Source: Flavobacterium sp. Root901
GTDB lineage: Bacteria > Bacteroidota > Bacteroidia > Flavobacteriales > Flavobacteriaceae
Assembly: GCF_001429765.1 (NCBI RefSeq)
Contig: NZ_LMJB01000001.1
Coordinates: 542,346 to 606,345, forward strand
Length of the DNA stretch: 64,000 nt
Direction of reading: 5' to 3'
Part shown: positions 44,226 through 54,012 of the stretch, in pieces
Position numbering within the stretch: the stretch's first letter is position 1
How the letters are laid out: the number at the start of each line of letters is the position of its first letter
Made by a program: the position numbers and the translations under genes
Notes under the pieces: generated by a model
Seen by the model: only the letters and a program-made list of their open reading frames with translations
The model's database searches: none
Told to the model about the DNA's origin: nothing

Positions 44226-45281
44226 ATGGAAATAAATATTCAACTTAAATCATTAGCAGATAAAATCAATCAGTTAAAAGACAAAATTGGGACCGAAGAA
44301 TCGGCAAAACATGCTTTTGTACTCCCATTTATACATATTTTGGGATACGACGCATTCAATCCGCTTGAAGTTGTTCCTGAATTTACTGCAGATTTAGGCC
44401 TTAAAAAAGGAGAAAAAGTAGATTATGCTATTTTTCAAAATGGAGAACCAATTATTATTGTGGAATGCAAAGGATGGAAAGAAAAACTATCTGTTCATAA
44501 TTCGCAATTGTTTCGATATTTTCATGTCACAAAAACACGATTCGCACTTTTGACAAACGGAATAACTTACCAATTTTTTACTGATCTCGATGCGCAAAAT
44601 AAGATGGATGAAAAACCATTTTTAGAGTTTGATATCACCAATCTGAAAGAAAATACCATTAATGAAATTACAAAGTTTCATAAATCAAATTTTGATGTGG
44701 ACAATATTGTAAGTAATGCCAGTTCTTTAAAATACATTAAAGAAATCAAAAAGCTTATAAATGCAGAATTAGACAGCCCTTCAAATGATTTTACGAAATT
44801 ATTTGCCAGTAAAATATATTCAGGAAGATTAACTGAAAAAGTCGTTGACGAATTTAAAGATTTAGTTCAAAAATCAGTTAGTCAATTTATTAACGATAAA
44901 ATCAATGATCGGTTAAATGCTGCTTTAACCAAAGAAACCATAAAGCAGCAAGATCAGGAAATTTCCATTGCTGAAGATGATAGTAAAATTAATACCACGG
45001 AGGAAGAACTTGATGCTTACCGTATAGTCGTAGCAATTTTACGAAGAAAATTACCCGTAAGCCGAATTGTGTATCGTGATACGCAATCGTATTTTGGAAT
45101 CTTGCTGGATGATAATAATCGTAAACCATTATGCAGACTTCATCTTAATGGCAGTAAAAAATATATAAGCTTGTTTAACGATAATAAAACCGAATCCAAA
45201 ATCCCTATTGCATCAATAGACGATATTTATCAATTTGAAAAAGAATTACTGGATACAACAAATCTTTATGAAACCGAATAA
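44226..45281 (+). CDS. Orphan HsdR-N-like PD-(D/E)XK nuclease protein
   Basis: A 351-residue cytoplasmic protein. The N-terminal about 160 residues match the type I restriction HsdR-N region: a helix with KHAFVLPFIHILGYDAFNP, then VVPEFTADLG, VDYAIF with the catalytic Asp, and IIIVECKGW giving the E-x-K pair, then SQLFRYFHVTKTRFALLTNG. The C-terminal part is helical, then a small beta domain (PVSRIVYRDTQSYFGILLDDNNRKPLCRLHLNG). No helicase domain and no hsdM or hsdS neighbours are present. It may be a stand-alone nuclease, for defence or housekeeping, or an inactive derivative. It has its own copy of the shared dyad promoter. Confidence 0.82.
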   Translation: MEINIQLKSLADKINQLKDKIGTEESAKHAFVLPFIHILGYDAFNPLEVVPEFTADLGLKKGEKVDYAIFQNGEPIIIVECKGWKEKLSVHNSQLFRYFHVTKTRFALLTNGITYQFFTDLDAQNKMDEKPFLEFDITNLKENTINEITKFHKSNFDVDNIVSNASSLKYIKEIKKLINAELDSPSNDFTKLFASKIYSGRLTEKVVDEFKDLVQKSVSQFINDKINDRLNAALTKETIKQQDQEISIAEDDSKINTTEEELDAYRIVVAILRRKLPVSRIVYRDTQSYFGILLDDNNRKPLCRLHLNGSKKYISLFNDNKTESKIPIASIDDIYQFEKELLDTTNLYETE

Positions 45282-45371
45282 ATCACGTATAAGTACTCAT
45301 TTCAAAAACTATAATTCTAATTAGATTTATCGAATCCAAAAACTTAAGTCTAACCAAATACCACAAAGCCT

Positions 45372-45782
45372 ATGCAGAAAAACTACTTAATCCTGTTTTT
45401 CATATTTACTTTTTATTCCTGCAAAAAAGCATCTGCTCCGCCTCAGGCAAAAATCAATACGTTTTACAAAGAGGTCACTACTGCAGATGACCGAAAAACC
45501 ATTACGCCTGAAGAGGCAAAAACGTATCATGTTAATAAAACATATCAATACGAATACAGAACAGGAAATCCCGGACATTATGAATACAATTATGATGTAA
45601 AAGGCATTAATGCCAAAGGCGATTCGGTTTGCGGCAATATTAATGTCAAAGGAAAATACGGTGCGGGAATTTTAACCACTGATACAGTTGCTGAACTTGA
45701 AATCAACACAGAATGGATTGCATACGGAAAACTAAAAGCTGTTGATAAAAAAGGAAACCAATACGATTTAATTGTGAAATAA
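45372..45782 (+). CDS. Small lipoprotein of unknown function
   Basis: A 136-residue protein. The signal peptide ends FTFYSC (Cys17), followed by KKASAPP. The mature part is beta-rich (YQYEYRTGNPGHYEYNYDVKG, GDSVCGNINVKGKYGAGIL, WIAYGKLKAVDKKGNQYDLIV). It resembles short periplasmic beta domains but no family is recognised. A second small exported protein is encoded 10 bp downstream, so the two form a bicistronic unit. Confidence 0.6.
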   Translation: MQKNYLILFFIFTFYSCKKASAPPQAKINTFYKEVTTADDRKTITPEEAKTYHVNKTYQYEYRTGNPGHYEYNYDVKGINAKGDSVCGNINVKGKYGAGILTTDTVAELEINTEWIAYGKLKAVDKKGNQYDLIVK

Positions 45783-45792
45783 AAACAAGCTT

Positions 45793-46002
45793 ATGAAATA
45801 TACTTTACTCTTATTTTTTGTTTTTTTAACTTCTTTCTGTCCTCCTGATACCAGCGTTTATATCTGCGGGTCTGGCGGATCAAAAAAATATCATTTTAAA
45901 GAACATTGCCGTGGTTTATCATCATGCCGGCAGGAAGTCGTAAAAACAACACTCAAACAAGCTCAAAATCTGGGTTTGACAATCTGCGGATGGGAAGATT
46001 AA
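45793..46002 (+). CDS. Small exported zinc-ribbon-like protein
   Basis: A 69-residue protein with a signal-like N-terminus (YTLLLFFVFLTSFC; Cys16 might be lipidated). A compact motif VYICGSGGSKKYHFKEHC followed by LSSC, LKQAQNLGLTICGWED gives a C-x(n)-H-x3-C-x4-C type site. The pattern VY.C...KYH..xC...S...(T)L..A...G...C resembles the short metal-binding or Ada-like motif found at the end of secreted nucleases. The function is unknown. Co-transcription with the lipoprotein upstream is likely. Confidence 0.6.
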   Translation: MKYTLLLFFVFLTSFCPPDTSVYICGSGGSKKYHFKEHCRGLSSCRQEVVKTTLKQAQNLGLTICGWED

Positions 46003-46210
46003 ATCTTCTCATCCATTATTAATTATTTGATAATAATGCCTTTACAATAAATTCACATTGGTTTTATTAATTTGATATAAAACTAATCGTTATGAAATTC
46101 TTTAACCTAAATTTTCTAAAATCATTCAAAGAATGGCTTTTTTTAAGAGCTATGCAATCTTCTTTCCTTCATTAATAAGGGCATCTAAAAATAAAGGAAA
46201 GTATTATTGA

Positions 46211-47563
46211 ATGAATAAAATTGAAAACTCATTTTTGAACAAAAACCAATTTGGTGAAGATTTCTTGTGGGGTGTTTCTACCGCCGCTTTCCAAATTGAA
46301 GGAGCACATGATTCTGACGGAAAAGGTTCTTCTATCTGGGACGTTTTTACTTCTCAAAAAGGAAAAATTAAAAATGGACATCATGCCCTGACCGCCTGCG
46401 ATTTCTACAATTCTTACCAAAATGATATTGATTTGATTCGGGAATTAAATATTCCGAATTTTAGATTTTCTATCAGCTGGACCCGAATTATGCCTACGGG
46501 CGCCCATCCTGTAAATCAGGCCGGAATAGATTATTACAATAAAATTATCGATTCGTTACTGGCATCTGGAATTGAACCCTGGATTACGCTTTATCATTGG
46601 GATTTACCTCATGAATTAGAATTAAAAGGAGGCTGGACAAGCCGTGAATCGGTTTCTTGGTTTTCAGATTATGTTGAAGTTTGTGCACAGCATTTTGGCG
46701 ATCGTGTCAAAAATTGGATGGTAATCAATGAACCTTCCGTATTTACTGGAGCCGGATATTTCCTAGGAATTCATGCTCCCGGAAAAAAGGGAATTACCAA
46801 TTACATCAAAGCTATCCATCATGTAACGCTGGCAACCGCTGCCGGCGCAAAGGTGTTGCGAAACAAAATGCCAAATGCCAATATTGGAACCACGTTTTCA
46901 TGCACGCATATCGAACCGGCAACAGATAACCCCAAAGATGTTGAAGCCGCAAAACGTGTCGATACTTTATTAAACCGAACTTTTATAGAGCCTATTTTAG
47001 GATTAGGATATCCGCAAAAAGATCTGCCAGTTCTAAAAAAGCTCAATAATTATATTTTGGAAGATGATTTAAATAATCTCGCTTTTGATTTTGATTTCAT
47101 TGGTTTACAGTGTTATACCCGCGAAGTTGTAAAATCGGCAATGCTGATTCCGTATATTGGCGCTGAATTGGTAAGTGCCGAAAAACGAAATGTGATTGCA
47201 ACTGAAATGGGCTGGGAAGTTTATCCGCCTGCCTTATATCATGTCCTGAAAAAATTCAATGAATATAAAGGCATCAAAAAAATTATCATTACTGAAAATG
47301 GTGCCGCTTTTGCCGATACTGTAACAAACGGAAAAGTGTTTGATATAAAACGAACGCATTACATTCAGGACCACTTAGAACAAATTTTAAAAGCCAGACA
47401 GGAAGGATTAAATGTTGAAGGTTATTTTGTCTGGAGCTTAACTGATAATTTTGAATGGGCAGAAGGTTATAATGCACGCTTCGGCTTAATTCATGTCGAT
47501 TTCGAAACGCAAAAAAGAACTATTAAAAACTCAGGATTATGGTTTAAAGACTTTTTGTCTTAA
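46211..47563 (+). CDS. GH1 beta-glucosidase
   Basis: A 450-residue cytoplasmic glycoside hydrolase of family 1, which hydrolyses beta-glucosides (cellobiose or aryl-glucosides) by retention. The N-terminal signature FLWGVSTAAFQIEGA is present. The acid/base Glu is in WMVINEPSVF, and the nucleophile Glu is in IIITENGAAF near residue 360. The C-terminal aglycone-binding WSLTDNFEWAEGYNARFGL is intact. No signal peptide. The gene is not beside a transporter, and its regulation is not visible. Terminated at 47584. Confidence 0.93.
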   Translation: MNKIENSFLNKNQFGEDFLWGVSTAAFQIEGAHDSDGKGSSIWDVFTSQKGKIKNGHHALTACDFYNSYQNDIDLIRELNIPNFRFSISWTRIMPTGAHPVNQAGIDYYNKIIDSLLASGIEPWITLYHWDLPHELELKGGWTSRESVSWFSDYVEVCAQHFGDRVKNWMVINEPSVFTGAGYFLGIHAPGKKGITNYIKAIHHVTLATAAGAKVLRNKMPNANIGTTFSCTHIEPATDNPKDVEAAKRVDTLLNRTFIEPILGLGYPQKDLPVLKKLNNYILEDDLNNLAFDFDFIGLQCYTREVVKSAMLIPYIGAELVSAEKRNVIATEMGWEVYPPALYHVLKKFNEYKGIKKIIITENGAAFADTVTNGKVFDIKRTHYIQDHLEQILKARQEGLNVEGYFVWSLTDNFEWAEGYNARFGLIHVDFETQKRTIKNSGLWFKDFLS

Positions 47564-47583
47564 AATTAATTTCTCTAAAACAT

Positions 47584-47617
47584 AAAGCCTTTCGAAATAA
47601 TCCGAAAGGCTTTTTTT
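47584..47617 (+). terminator. Terminator of the beta-glucosidase gene
   Basis: An 11-bp stem AAAGCCTTTCG / CGAAAGGCTTT followed by T7. The minus-strand gene at 47621 ends just beyond it. Confidence 0.9.
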
Positions 47618-47620
47618 ATA

Positions 47621-47989
47621 TTATTTACTGAACCTGAATTTGTACTGCTTTTTTAAAATACCAATATGAACTTTTCCGTTCTGCTTTAAATGAGCAGTAA
47701 TAAGAATAAATTTTTCTTCCGGATATTTAATATCATAAGTAAAAGTGGTGTCCTTTACTTTCACCTGCAATTGATGTTTACCTTCATCTGAAATTGAAAA
47801 TCCGGATGTTTCATAACCCGGCATTCCGTCTGCCGCTTTTAAGTTAATATCTTTGACTTTCTTTTTATCCAGAAATACTTCTAGTTTTAAATTATCTAAT
47901 TTCCTGTCTGTTGGCTGTTCAAACGAAACAACAAATTTTTTACACCCAAAAGTGCAAAGAACGATTAATAATAGAAGGAGCTTTTTCAT
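47621..47989 (-). CDS. Small lipoprotein of unknown function
   Basis: A 122-residue product with signal peptide ending LCTFGC (Cys16), followed by KKFVVSFEQ. The mature part is beta-rich (LKLEVFLDKKKVKDINLK, KHQLQVKVKDTTFTYDIKY, FILITAHLKQNGKVHIGIL). No family recognised. It is a single gene located between the beta-glucosidase and the RND operon. Confidence 0.6.
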   Translation of the reverse strand: MKKLLLLLIVLCTFGCKKFVVSFEQPTDRKLDNLKLEVFLDKKKVKDINLKAADGMPGYETSGFSISDEGKHQLQVKVKDTTFTYDIKYPEEKFILITAHLKQNGKVHIGILKKQYKFRFSK

Positions 47990-48053
47990 GATATTTTTCT
48001 TTAAGAAATAAATATAAAATATTTTTACTGATTCGGGAAGTTATTATCAAAAT

Positions 48054-48092
48054 AAAAAGCCTTTCAGAATTTTACTTCCGAAAGGCTTTTTC
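48054..48092 (-). terminator. Terminator of the RND efflux operon
   Basis: A 12-bp stem AAAAAGCCTTTC / GAAAGGCTTTTT with T-runs on the minus strand after the OMF gene. Confidence 0.87.
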
Positions 48093-48113
48093 TCTACAAA
48101 TTAACAGGCAATA

Positions 48114-49577
48114 TTATTTCCATCCGCCGCCCAGGTCTCGGTAGACATGAACTGCAGCATTTAATTGTTCTTTTTTAGTATCAACCAATTCCAGTTTTGC
48201 TTCTAATGCATCTCTCTGCGTCATCAAAACTTCAAAATAATCTACTCTGGCCGATTTAAACAAATCGTTAGAAACATCAATAGAAGTGTTTAAAGCATCT
48301 ACCTGTTTCGATTTAAGATCATATCCTTTCTGAAGGTTTTCAATTTTAGAAAGTTGATTCGAAACTTCCAAATAAGCATTCAAAACTGTACGATCGTAGT
48401 TGTACAACGCCTGAAGTTGTCTTGCATTGGCACTGGCAAATTCAGCTTTAATGGCATTTCTGTTAATTAATGGCGCTACAAGATCTCCCGCTAAAGAATA
48501 TAAAAGAGATTCTGGCATTGTAAACAGGTAAGAAGGTTTGAAAGCCTGTACACCGATTGCAGCAGTAATATCCAAAGATGGATAAAACTCAGCACGAGCT
48601 ACTTTTACATCTAATTTTGCAGCTACTAATTCAAGTTCTGCCTGTTTTACGTCAGGACGGTTAGCCAGCAACTGAGATGGAATTCCAGAACTTACAACTG
48701 CCGGAAGCAAGCTTAAGAAATTTGTATTGCTTGTTCTTTTAATTTCCTGCGGATATCTTCCAAGTAAAAAGTTGATTTTGTTCTCCGTTTCTTTTATTTG
48801 CTGTAACAAATCAAACTCCAGACTTTGTGATGTTAAAACTTCAGCTTCAAACTTCTTTACTCCCAATTCTGTTGCTCTTGCAGCCTGCTTTTGCACTTTT
48901 ACAATTTCCAAAGCATTGGTTTGCAGTTTAATAGTTTGTTTTACAATATCCAATTGGTTATCTAAGGCCATTAATTCATAATAAGAATCGGCAACTTCAG
49001 CAATAAGGTTTGTAATAACAAAGTTTCTGCCTTCTACAGTGGCCAAATATCTGTTTAAGGCTGCTTTTTTAGAATTACGTAGTTTTTTCCAGATATCTAC
49101 TTCCCAGTTGGCATAAGCCTGGATCGTAAAATCTCCTAACGGATCAGGAGTTTCAATTCCGGGCTTGATCTCTGTTGTCGCGTCACCAGCTCCCTGGCTT
49201 GTGTATCTTCCCACTTTCTCTACTCCCGCTCCGGCTCTTAAACCTGCAGTTGGCAATAAAAGTCCTTTTTTGACACGGATATCATTCTTCGCGATTTCAA
49301 TTTCCTGTAAAGTAATATTTAACTCCTGATTATTTTTCAGGGCAATATCAATTAAATCTATAAGATTCTGATCTTTAAAGTAATCTTTCCAGGCTAAAAC
49401 TGCCGTATTATAATTTGCATCCTGAGTTTGATGAGTTACACCAAATGACTCCGGAACTGGAGTACTTGTAGTAATTGCTGCCTCTGGCGCAGGGGCTTTA
49501 CACCCTGCAGCCATAAGGCAAATACCTAATGCAATACCATATTGATATGATTTGAATTTATACATGATTGTTATCAA
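48114..49577 (-). CDS. Outer-membrane efflux channel lipoprotein (NodT/OprM-type TolC)
   Basis: A 487-residue outer-membrane factor of the efflux tripartite system. The signal peptide ends LMAAGC, followed by KAPAPEAA. Two OEP-type helical-strand repeats are visible (LIDIALKNNQELNITLQEIEIA and PSQLLANRPDVKQAELELVAAK; the latter is the conserved RPD motif). The gene overlaps the RND pump stop by 20 bp, so the two are translationally coupled. Its partners are the RND pump and the membrane-fusion protein upstream in the operon. Confidence 0.92.
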   Translation of the reverse strand: MITIMYKFKSYQYGIALGICLMAAGCKAPAPEAAITTSTPVPESFGVTHQTQDANYNTAVLAWKDYFKDQNLIDLIDIALKNNQELNITLQEIEIAKNDIRVKKGLLLPTAGLRAGAGVEKVGRYTSQGAGDATTEIKPGIETPDPLGDFTIQAYANWEVDIWKKLRNSKKAALNRYLATVEGRNFVITNLIAEVADSYYELMALDNQLDIVKQTIKLQTNALEIVKVQKQAARATELGVKKFEAEVLTSQSLEFDLLQQIKETENKINFLLGRYPQEIKRTSNTNFLSLLPAVVSSGIPSQLLANRPDVKQAELELVAAKLDVKVARAEFYPSLDITAAIGVQAFKPSYLFTMPESLLYSLAGDLVAPLINRNAIKAEFASANARQLQALYNYDRTVLNAYLEVSNQLSKIENLQKGYDLKSKQVDALNTSIDVSNDLFKSARVDYFEVLMTQRDALEAKLELVDTKKEQLNAAVHVYRDLGGGWK

Positions 49578-52500
49578 TTTCTTCTGTTAATGGATTTTCT
49601 TCTTCGTGTTTTACCAGTTTGTGTTTTTCTGCAATTTTGGCAAAAATCAAATACAAGCCAGGAATTACAAATACTCCGCAAATTGTTCCGATAAACATAC
49701 CTCCCGCTGCTGCAGTTCCAATTGTTCTGTTACCAATTTTACCTGGACCAGTTGCAAAAGCAAGCGGTAATAATCCGGCGATAAAGGCAAATGAGGTCAT
49801 CAAAATTGGACGGAATCTTGCTTTTGCTCCTTCCATTGCGGCTTCTAAAACTGATTTTCCTGCGGCGTGTCTCTGGATCGCAAACTCTACAATCAGTACG
49901 GCATTTTTACCTAATAAACCAATAAGCATTACCATTGCAACCTGAGCATAGATATTGTTTTCCAATCCTGTCACTTTCAATAATAAGAAAGCTCCAAAAA
50001 TACCGGCAGGTAAAGAAAGAATTACAGATAACGGAAGGATAAAACTCTCATATTGAGCCGCTAACACCAAGTAAACGAATCCTAAACAGATCAGAAATAC
50101 CCAAATTGCCTGATTACCCTGAGCTACCTCATCGGCAGAGATACCTGCCCAGTCAATATCATAACCTCTGGGTAATTTTTTCTCCGCCACTTCCTGAATT
50201 ACTTTAATCGCAGTACCAGAACTATAACCAGGAGCCGGTCCACCACTAATCTCAGTTGATGTGTACATATTGTGTCTTGTGATTTCTGAAAGTCCGTATA
50301 CTTTTTCTAATTTCATAAAAGCTGAAAACGGAACCATCTCATCACGATTATTTTTTACATACAGTTTTAATATATCATCTGGCTGTGCACGATATTCCGG
50401 AGCCGCCTGAACGATTACCTTATAGTTAATTCCGTATTTAATAAAGCTGATTTCGTAGTTACTCCCCACAAGAGTTGACAAAGTATTCATGGCATTTTCA
50501 ATAGAAACTCCTTTTTGCTGTGCCAAATCATTGTCTACTTTCATCATGTACTGAGGGAAACTCGCACTAAAGAAACTGAATACGTTGGATAATTCCGGAC
50601 GTTTTCTTAATTCTTCAACAAATTCTTTATTAACTTCTTCCAGTTTTTTAAAATCTGTAGTACCAGTTTTATCTAATAAACGAAGCTCAAATCCTCCTGC
50701 TGCTCCATATCCGGGTACTGCAGGCGGTTGAAAAAATTCGATATTTGCTCCCGCGATATCTTTGGATTTTTCTTCCAGTTCCGTCATAATTTCCTGAACA
50801 GATTGTTTGCGGTTATTCCAGTCTTCTAAGTTGATCAAACACGTTCCGGCATTTGATCCTGTTCCTTCTGTTAAGATCTCGTAACCTGCAAGTGCAGAAA
50901 CTGATTTTACACCTTCAACACTTTCAGATATTTTTTGCAGTTTTAAAGCAATATCATTTGTTCTTTCTAATGACGAACCCGGAGGTGTCTGAATAATAGC
51001 ATAAAACATTCCCTGATCCTCATTCGGAATAAATCCGGAAGGTACAGTGCTGCTGATTAACCATGTTCCGGCACAGAAACCAAGAAGTGCAACAATAGTT
51101 ACTCCTCTTCTGTTTACAATTTTACCTAATACGTTTTGGTATTTTCCTTGTGCAAGATTAAACTTTTCGTTAAACCAGTCTATAAATCTGTTTACAGGTG
51201 TTTTCTTTTTAGGTGTACCATGATTATTTTTTAACATCATTGCACAAAGCGCCGGTGTTAAAGTTAAGGCCACAATACCAGAAAGTATAATTGCAGTTGC
51301 CATTGTAATTGAGAACTGTCTGTAGAAAACCCCAACAGGACCTGACATAAACGCAACAGGAATAAATACTGCCGCCATCAGGAACGTAATAGCAATAATT
51401 GCCCCCGCAATTTCGTGCATTGCTTTCTTAGTTGCTTTAAATGGCGACAGATGTTCTTCTTCCATCTTGGCGTGAACAGCCTCAATAACCACAATGGCAT
51501 CATCGACCACGACTCCAATCGCTAAAACCAAAGCAAATAATGTAATTAAGTTCAATGATATATCGAAGAATGTCATGAACACAAAAGTTCCAACTAACGA
51601 AACAGGCACCGCAATGGCAGGAATAACCGTAGAACGCCAGTCTCCTAAGAAAAGGAAAACAACTAAACCTACCAAGATAAAAGCTTCAACTAAAGTGTGG
51701 ATTACTTTTTCGATAGAAGCATCAAGGAATTTAGAAACGTCGTATGAGATTTCATAATCCATTCCTTTTGGAAATTTCTGCTTGATTTTTTCCAGTTTCG
51801 CTTTTACATCTTCAATAACCTGATTTGCATTACTTCCAAAAGATTGTTTTAATACAATTGCTGCAGAAGGTCTTCCGTTCAGGTTAGAATAAATATCATA
51901 CATTGAACTTCCAAATTCAACTTTGGCAATATCTTTTAAACGCAAAAGTTCTCCATTTGCAGTCGATCTGACTACGATATTTTCATATTGTTCTTTTGTT
52001 GTAAAACGTCCGGAATATTTCAATACATATTCAAACGCCTGAGAACGTTTACCGGAACTTTCACCTGTTTTACCCGGTGAGGCTTCAAGACTCTGGCTTG
52101 ATAATGCTTCCATTACCTCATCTGCAGAAATTTTGTAGGCTAACATACGATCTGGTTTTAACCAAATACGCATTGCATATTCACGTGTTCCCAAGATATC
52201 TCCTGAACCAACTCCGTTTACCCTTTTTAACTCAGATAAAACGTTAATATCTGCATAGTTGTACAAGAACTTCATGTCGGTATTTTTATCCGTACTATAA
52301 AGGTTAACGTACATTAACATACTTGGTACTTCTCGTGTAATCTTAACCCCTTCACGAACTACCAAAGGCGGAAGTTTATTGGTAACCGAAGCCACACGGT
52401 TTTGAACGTTAATTGCGGCCTGGTTAGGATCTGTTCCTAAGTTAAATACAACCTGGATACTTGCTTCACCATCATTACCGGCATCAGAAGTCATATATTT

Positions 52501-52725
52501 CATTCCCGGAACCCCATTTAAGGCTCTTTCTAAAGGAATTACAACCGATTTAATCATAAGCTCTCCGTTCGAACCAGGGTAATCTGCTGTAACATTTACC
52601 ATTGGCGGAGAAATTGAAGGGAACTGAGTAATTGGTAAATTTAATACCGACAAAACCCCTAAAAAGACAATTATCAGCGATATTACTATCGACAGTACAG
52701 GTCTTTGTATAAATTTATTAAACAT
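49558..52725 (-). CDS. RND multidrug efflux pump (AcrB/HAE1 type)
   Basis: A 1055-residue inner-membrane trimer-forming pump. Twelve transmembrane helices occur in two halves of six. The start MFNKFIQRPVLSIVISLIIVF and the first-half VLAIGVVVDDAIVVIEAV (with the two proton-relay Asp) are the HAE1 signature. The second-half motifs AAQYESFILPLSVILSLP and LIGLLGKNAVLIVEFA (with Lys) are intact. The large porter domains lie between helices 1-2 and 7-8. It is fed by the membrane-fusion protein and exports through the OMF. Substrates are not predictable. Confidence 0.95.
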   Translation of the reverse strand: MFNKFIQRPVLSIVISLIIVFLGVLSVLNLPITQFPSISPPMVNVTADYPGSNGELMIKSVVIPLERALNGVPGMKYMTSDAGNDGEASIQVVFNLGTDPNQAAINVQNRVASVTNKLPPLVVREGVKITREVPSMLMYVNLYSTDKNTDMKFLYNYADINVLSELKRVNGVGSGDILGTREYAMRIWLKPDRMLAYKISADEVMEALSSQSLEASPGKTGESSGKRSQAFEYVLKYSGRFTTKEQYENIVVRSTANGELLRLKDIAKVEFGSSMYDIYSNLNGRPSAAIVLKQSFGSNANQVIEDVKAKLEKIKQKFPKGMDYEISYDVSKFLDASIEKVIHTLVEAFILVGLVVFLFLGDWRSTVIPAIAVPVSLVGTFVFMTFFDISLNLITLFALVLAIGVVVDDAIVVIEAVHAKMEEEHLSPFKATKKAMHEIAGAIIAITFLMAAVFIPVAFMSGPVGVFYRQFSITMATAIILSGIVALTLTPALCAMMLKNNHGTPKKKTPVNRFIDWFNEKFNLAQGKYQNVLGKIVNRRGVTIVALLGFCAGTWLISSTVPSGFIPNEDQGMFYAIIQTPPGSSLERTNDIALKLQKISESVEGVKSVSALAGYEILTEGTGSNAGTCLINLEDWNNRKQSVQEIMTELEEKSKDIAGANIEFFQPPAVPGYGAAGGFELRLLDKTGTTDFKKLEEVNKEFVEELRKRPELSNVFSFFSASFPQYMMKVDNDLAQQKGVSIENAMNTLSTLVGSNYEISFIKYGINYKVIVQAAPEYRAQPDDILKLYVKNNRDEMVPFSAFMKLEKVYGLSEITRHNMYTSTEISGGPAPGYSSGTAIKVIQEVAEKKLPRGYDIDWAGISADEVAQGNQAIWVFLICLGFVYLVLAAQYESFILPLSVILSLPAGIFGAFLLLKVTGLENNIYAQVAMVMLIGLLGKNAVLIVEFAIQRHAAGKSVLEAAMEGAKARFRPILMTSFAFIAGLLPLAFATGPGKIGNRTIGTAAAGGMFIGTICGVFVIPGLYLIFAKIAEKHKLVKHEEENPLTEEIDNNHV

Positions 52726-52759
52726 TTTTATATTTTTTTAATGATTAAAACCAACTAAC

Positions 52760-53842
52760 CTATTCTGCTTTTAAGCGCAGATTATTAATGACCTTTTTAG
52801 GTGATACAAATTCGTATTTGATTTTGTCATTTTCTTTTACTTTCTGAACACCTTCAAGTAAAATTTTGTCATTTTCATTAAGTCCGCTTTTAATCACATA
52901 TAAATCCGGGATTTCGCCCGTAATTGTAATTTCTTTTGAGCTTACTTTATCATTTTTGTCTATTACGAAAACATATTTTTTGTCCTGAATTTCGTAAGTC
53001 GCTTTTTGTGGAATTACAACAGCATTTTTAAGCGGTACCATCATTTGAACCTGCCCTGTTTCACCATTTCTTAACAGTTTTCCTGAATTTGGGAATCTTG
53101 CTCTAAAAGCGATATTTCCTGTTTCATTATCAAATTCACTTTCTATAACTTCAACATTTCCCTTTTCTTTAAAGATGTCTCCGTTAGCCAAAACTAAATT
53201 CACTTTATTTTCAGCACGATCTTTAACATCAGTTTGATACTGAAGATATTCCGGCTCCGAAACATTGAAATAAGCAAACATTTGACTGTTGTCTGAAAGA
53301 CTTGTCAATAATTCTCCTTCGTCAATAAGACTACCTAATTTTAACGGAATTCTGTCAATAGTTCCGTCAAACGGAGCTCTGATTTCTGTAAACGATAAAT
53401 GAAGTTTTGCCAGTGCAACTTCTGCTTTTGCAGATTGAAGTTTTGCCTGCGCCACGCTTAATTCGTTTTTAGAAACGATATTTTTATCAGCTAGTAATTT
53501 TGAGTTTTGCAGTTCAATTTCTACTGATTTTTGTTCTGCCTGCGCTTTAAGTAATTCTGCCTGATACATGTTTGGCATAATTCTGAAAAGCAATTGCCCG
53601 GCTTTTACAAACTGACCTTCGTCAACATAAATATTTTGTAAAAACCCTTTTTCCTGAGCGCGGATTTCAATATTTCGAACAGATTTAATCTGCGAAACAT
53701 ATTGTTTGGTAAATGAAGTATCAATTCTAATCGGATTTGTAACCGTGAATTTTTCAGCTTCCTCTTTTTCTTCTTTTTTAGATGTACAGCTAGTTAGGCA
53801 CAATAGGGCAATCAAGCCCGTGAACATGATAATTTTTTTCAT
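52760..53842 (-). CDS. RND efflux membrane-fusion protein (AcrA-like)
   Basis: A 360-residue periplasmic adaptor lipoprotein (signal peptide ends CLTSC). The lipoyl/barrel-sandwich region has AQEKGFLQNIYVDEGQFVKAGQLLFRI. The alpha-hairpin (residues about 95-150) reads AELLKAQAEQKSVEIELQN then IVSKNELSVAQAKL. LSFTEIRAPFDGTIDRIPLKLGSLID is the HlyD signature. It links the RND pump and OMF. First gene of the operon; the pump starts 34 bp downstream. A conserved regulator is not adjacent. Confidence 0.93.
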   Translation of the reverse strand: MKKIIMFTGLIALLCLTSCTSKKEEKEEAEKFTVTNPIRIDTSFTKQYVSQIKSVRNIEIRAQEKGFLQNIYVDEGQFVKAGQLLFRIMPNMYQAELLKAQAEQKSVEIELQNSKLLADKNIVSKNELSVAQAKLQSAKAEVALAKLHLSFTEIRAPFDGTIDRIPLKLGSLIDEGELLTSLSDNSQMFAYFNVSEPEYLQYQTDVKDRAENKVNLVLANGDIFKEKGNVEVIESEFDNETGNIAFRARFPNSGKLLRNGETGQVQMMVPLKNAVVIPQKATYEIQDKKYVFVIDKNDKVSSKEITITGEIPDLYVIKSGLNENDKILLEGVQKVKENDKIKYEFVSPKKVINNLRLKAE

Positions 53843-54012
53843 GATTTAGTTTGGAAATTAAGCGATTGAATGCTTGGAATAATGATTCTCTTTAGATGAT
53901 AAATGCATCAGTCAGCCACAGTCAGAACTTAACTTTCATATAAGAAGAAGTAAAAATATACATCAACAGGATATGCAGATCACGACTTAGGTAACCGATG
54001 TATATTGTAAAA

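Noticed and set aside
46092..46175. 27-residue ORF starting MKFFNLNFLKSF
   Set aside because: Too short and amphipathic by base composition; it may belong to a leader, but no support beyond the ATG was found.
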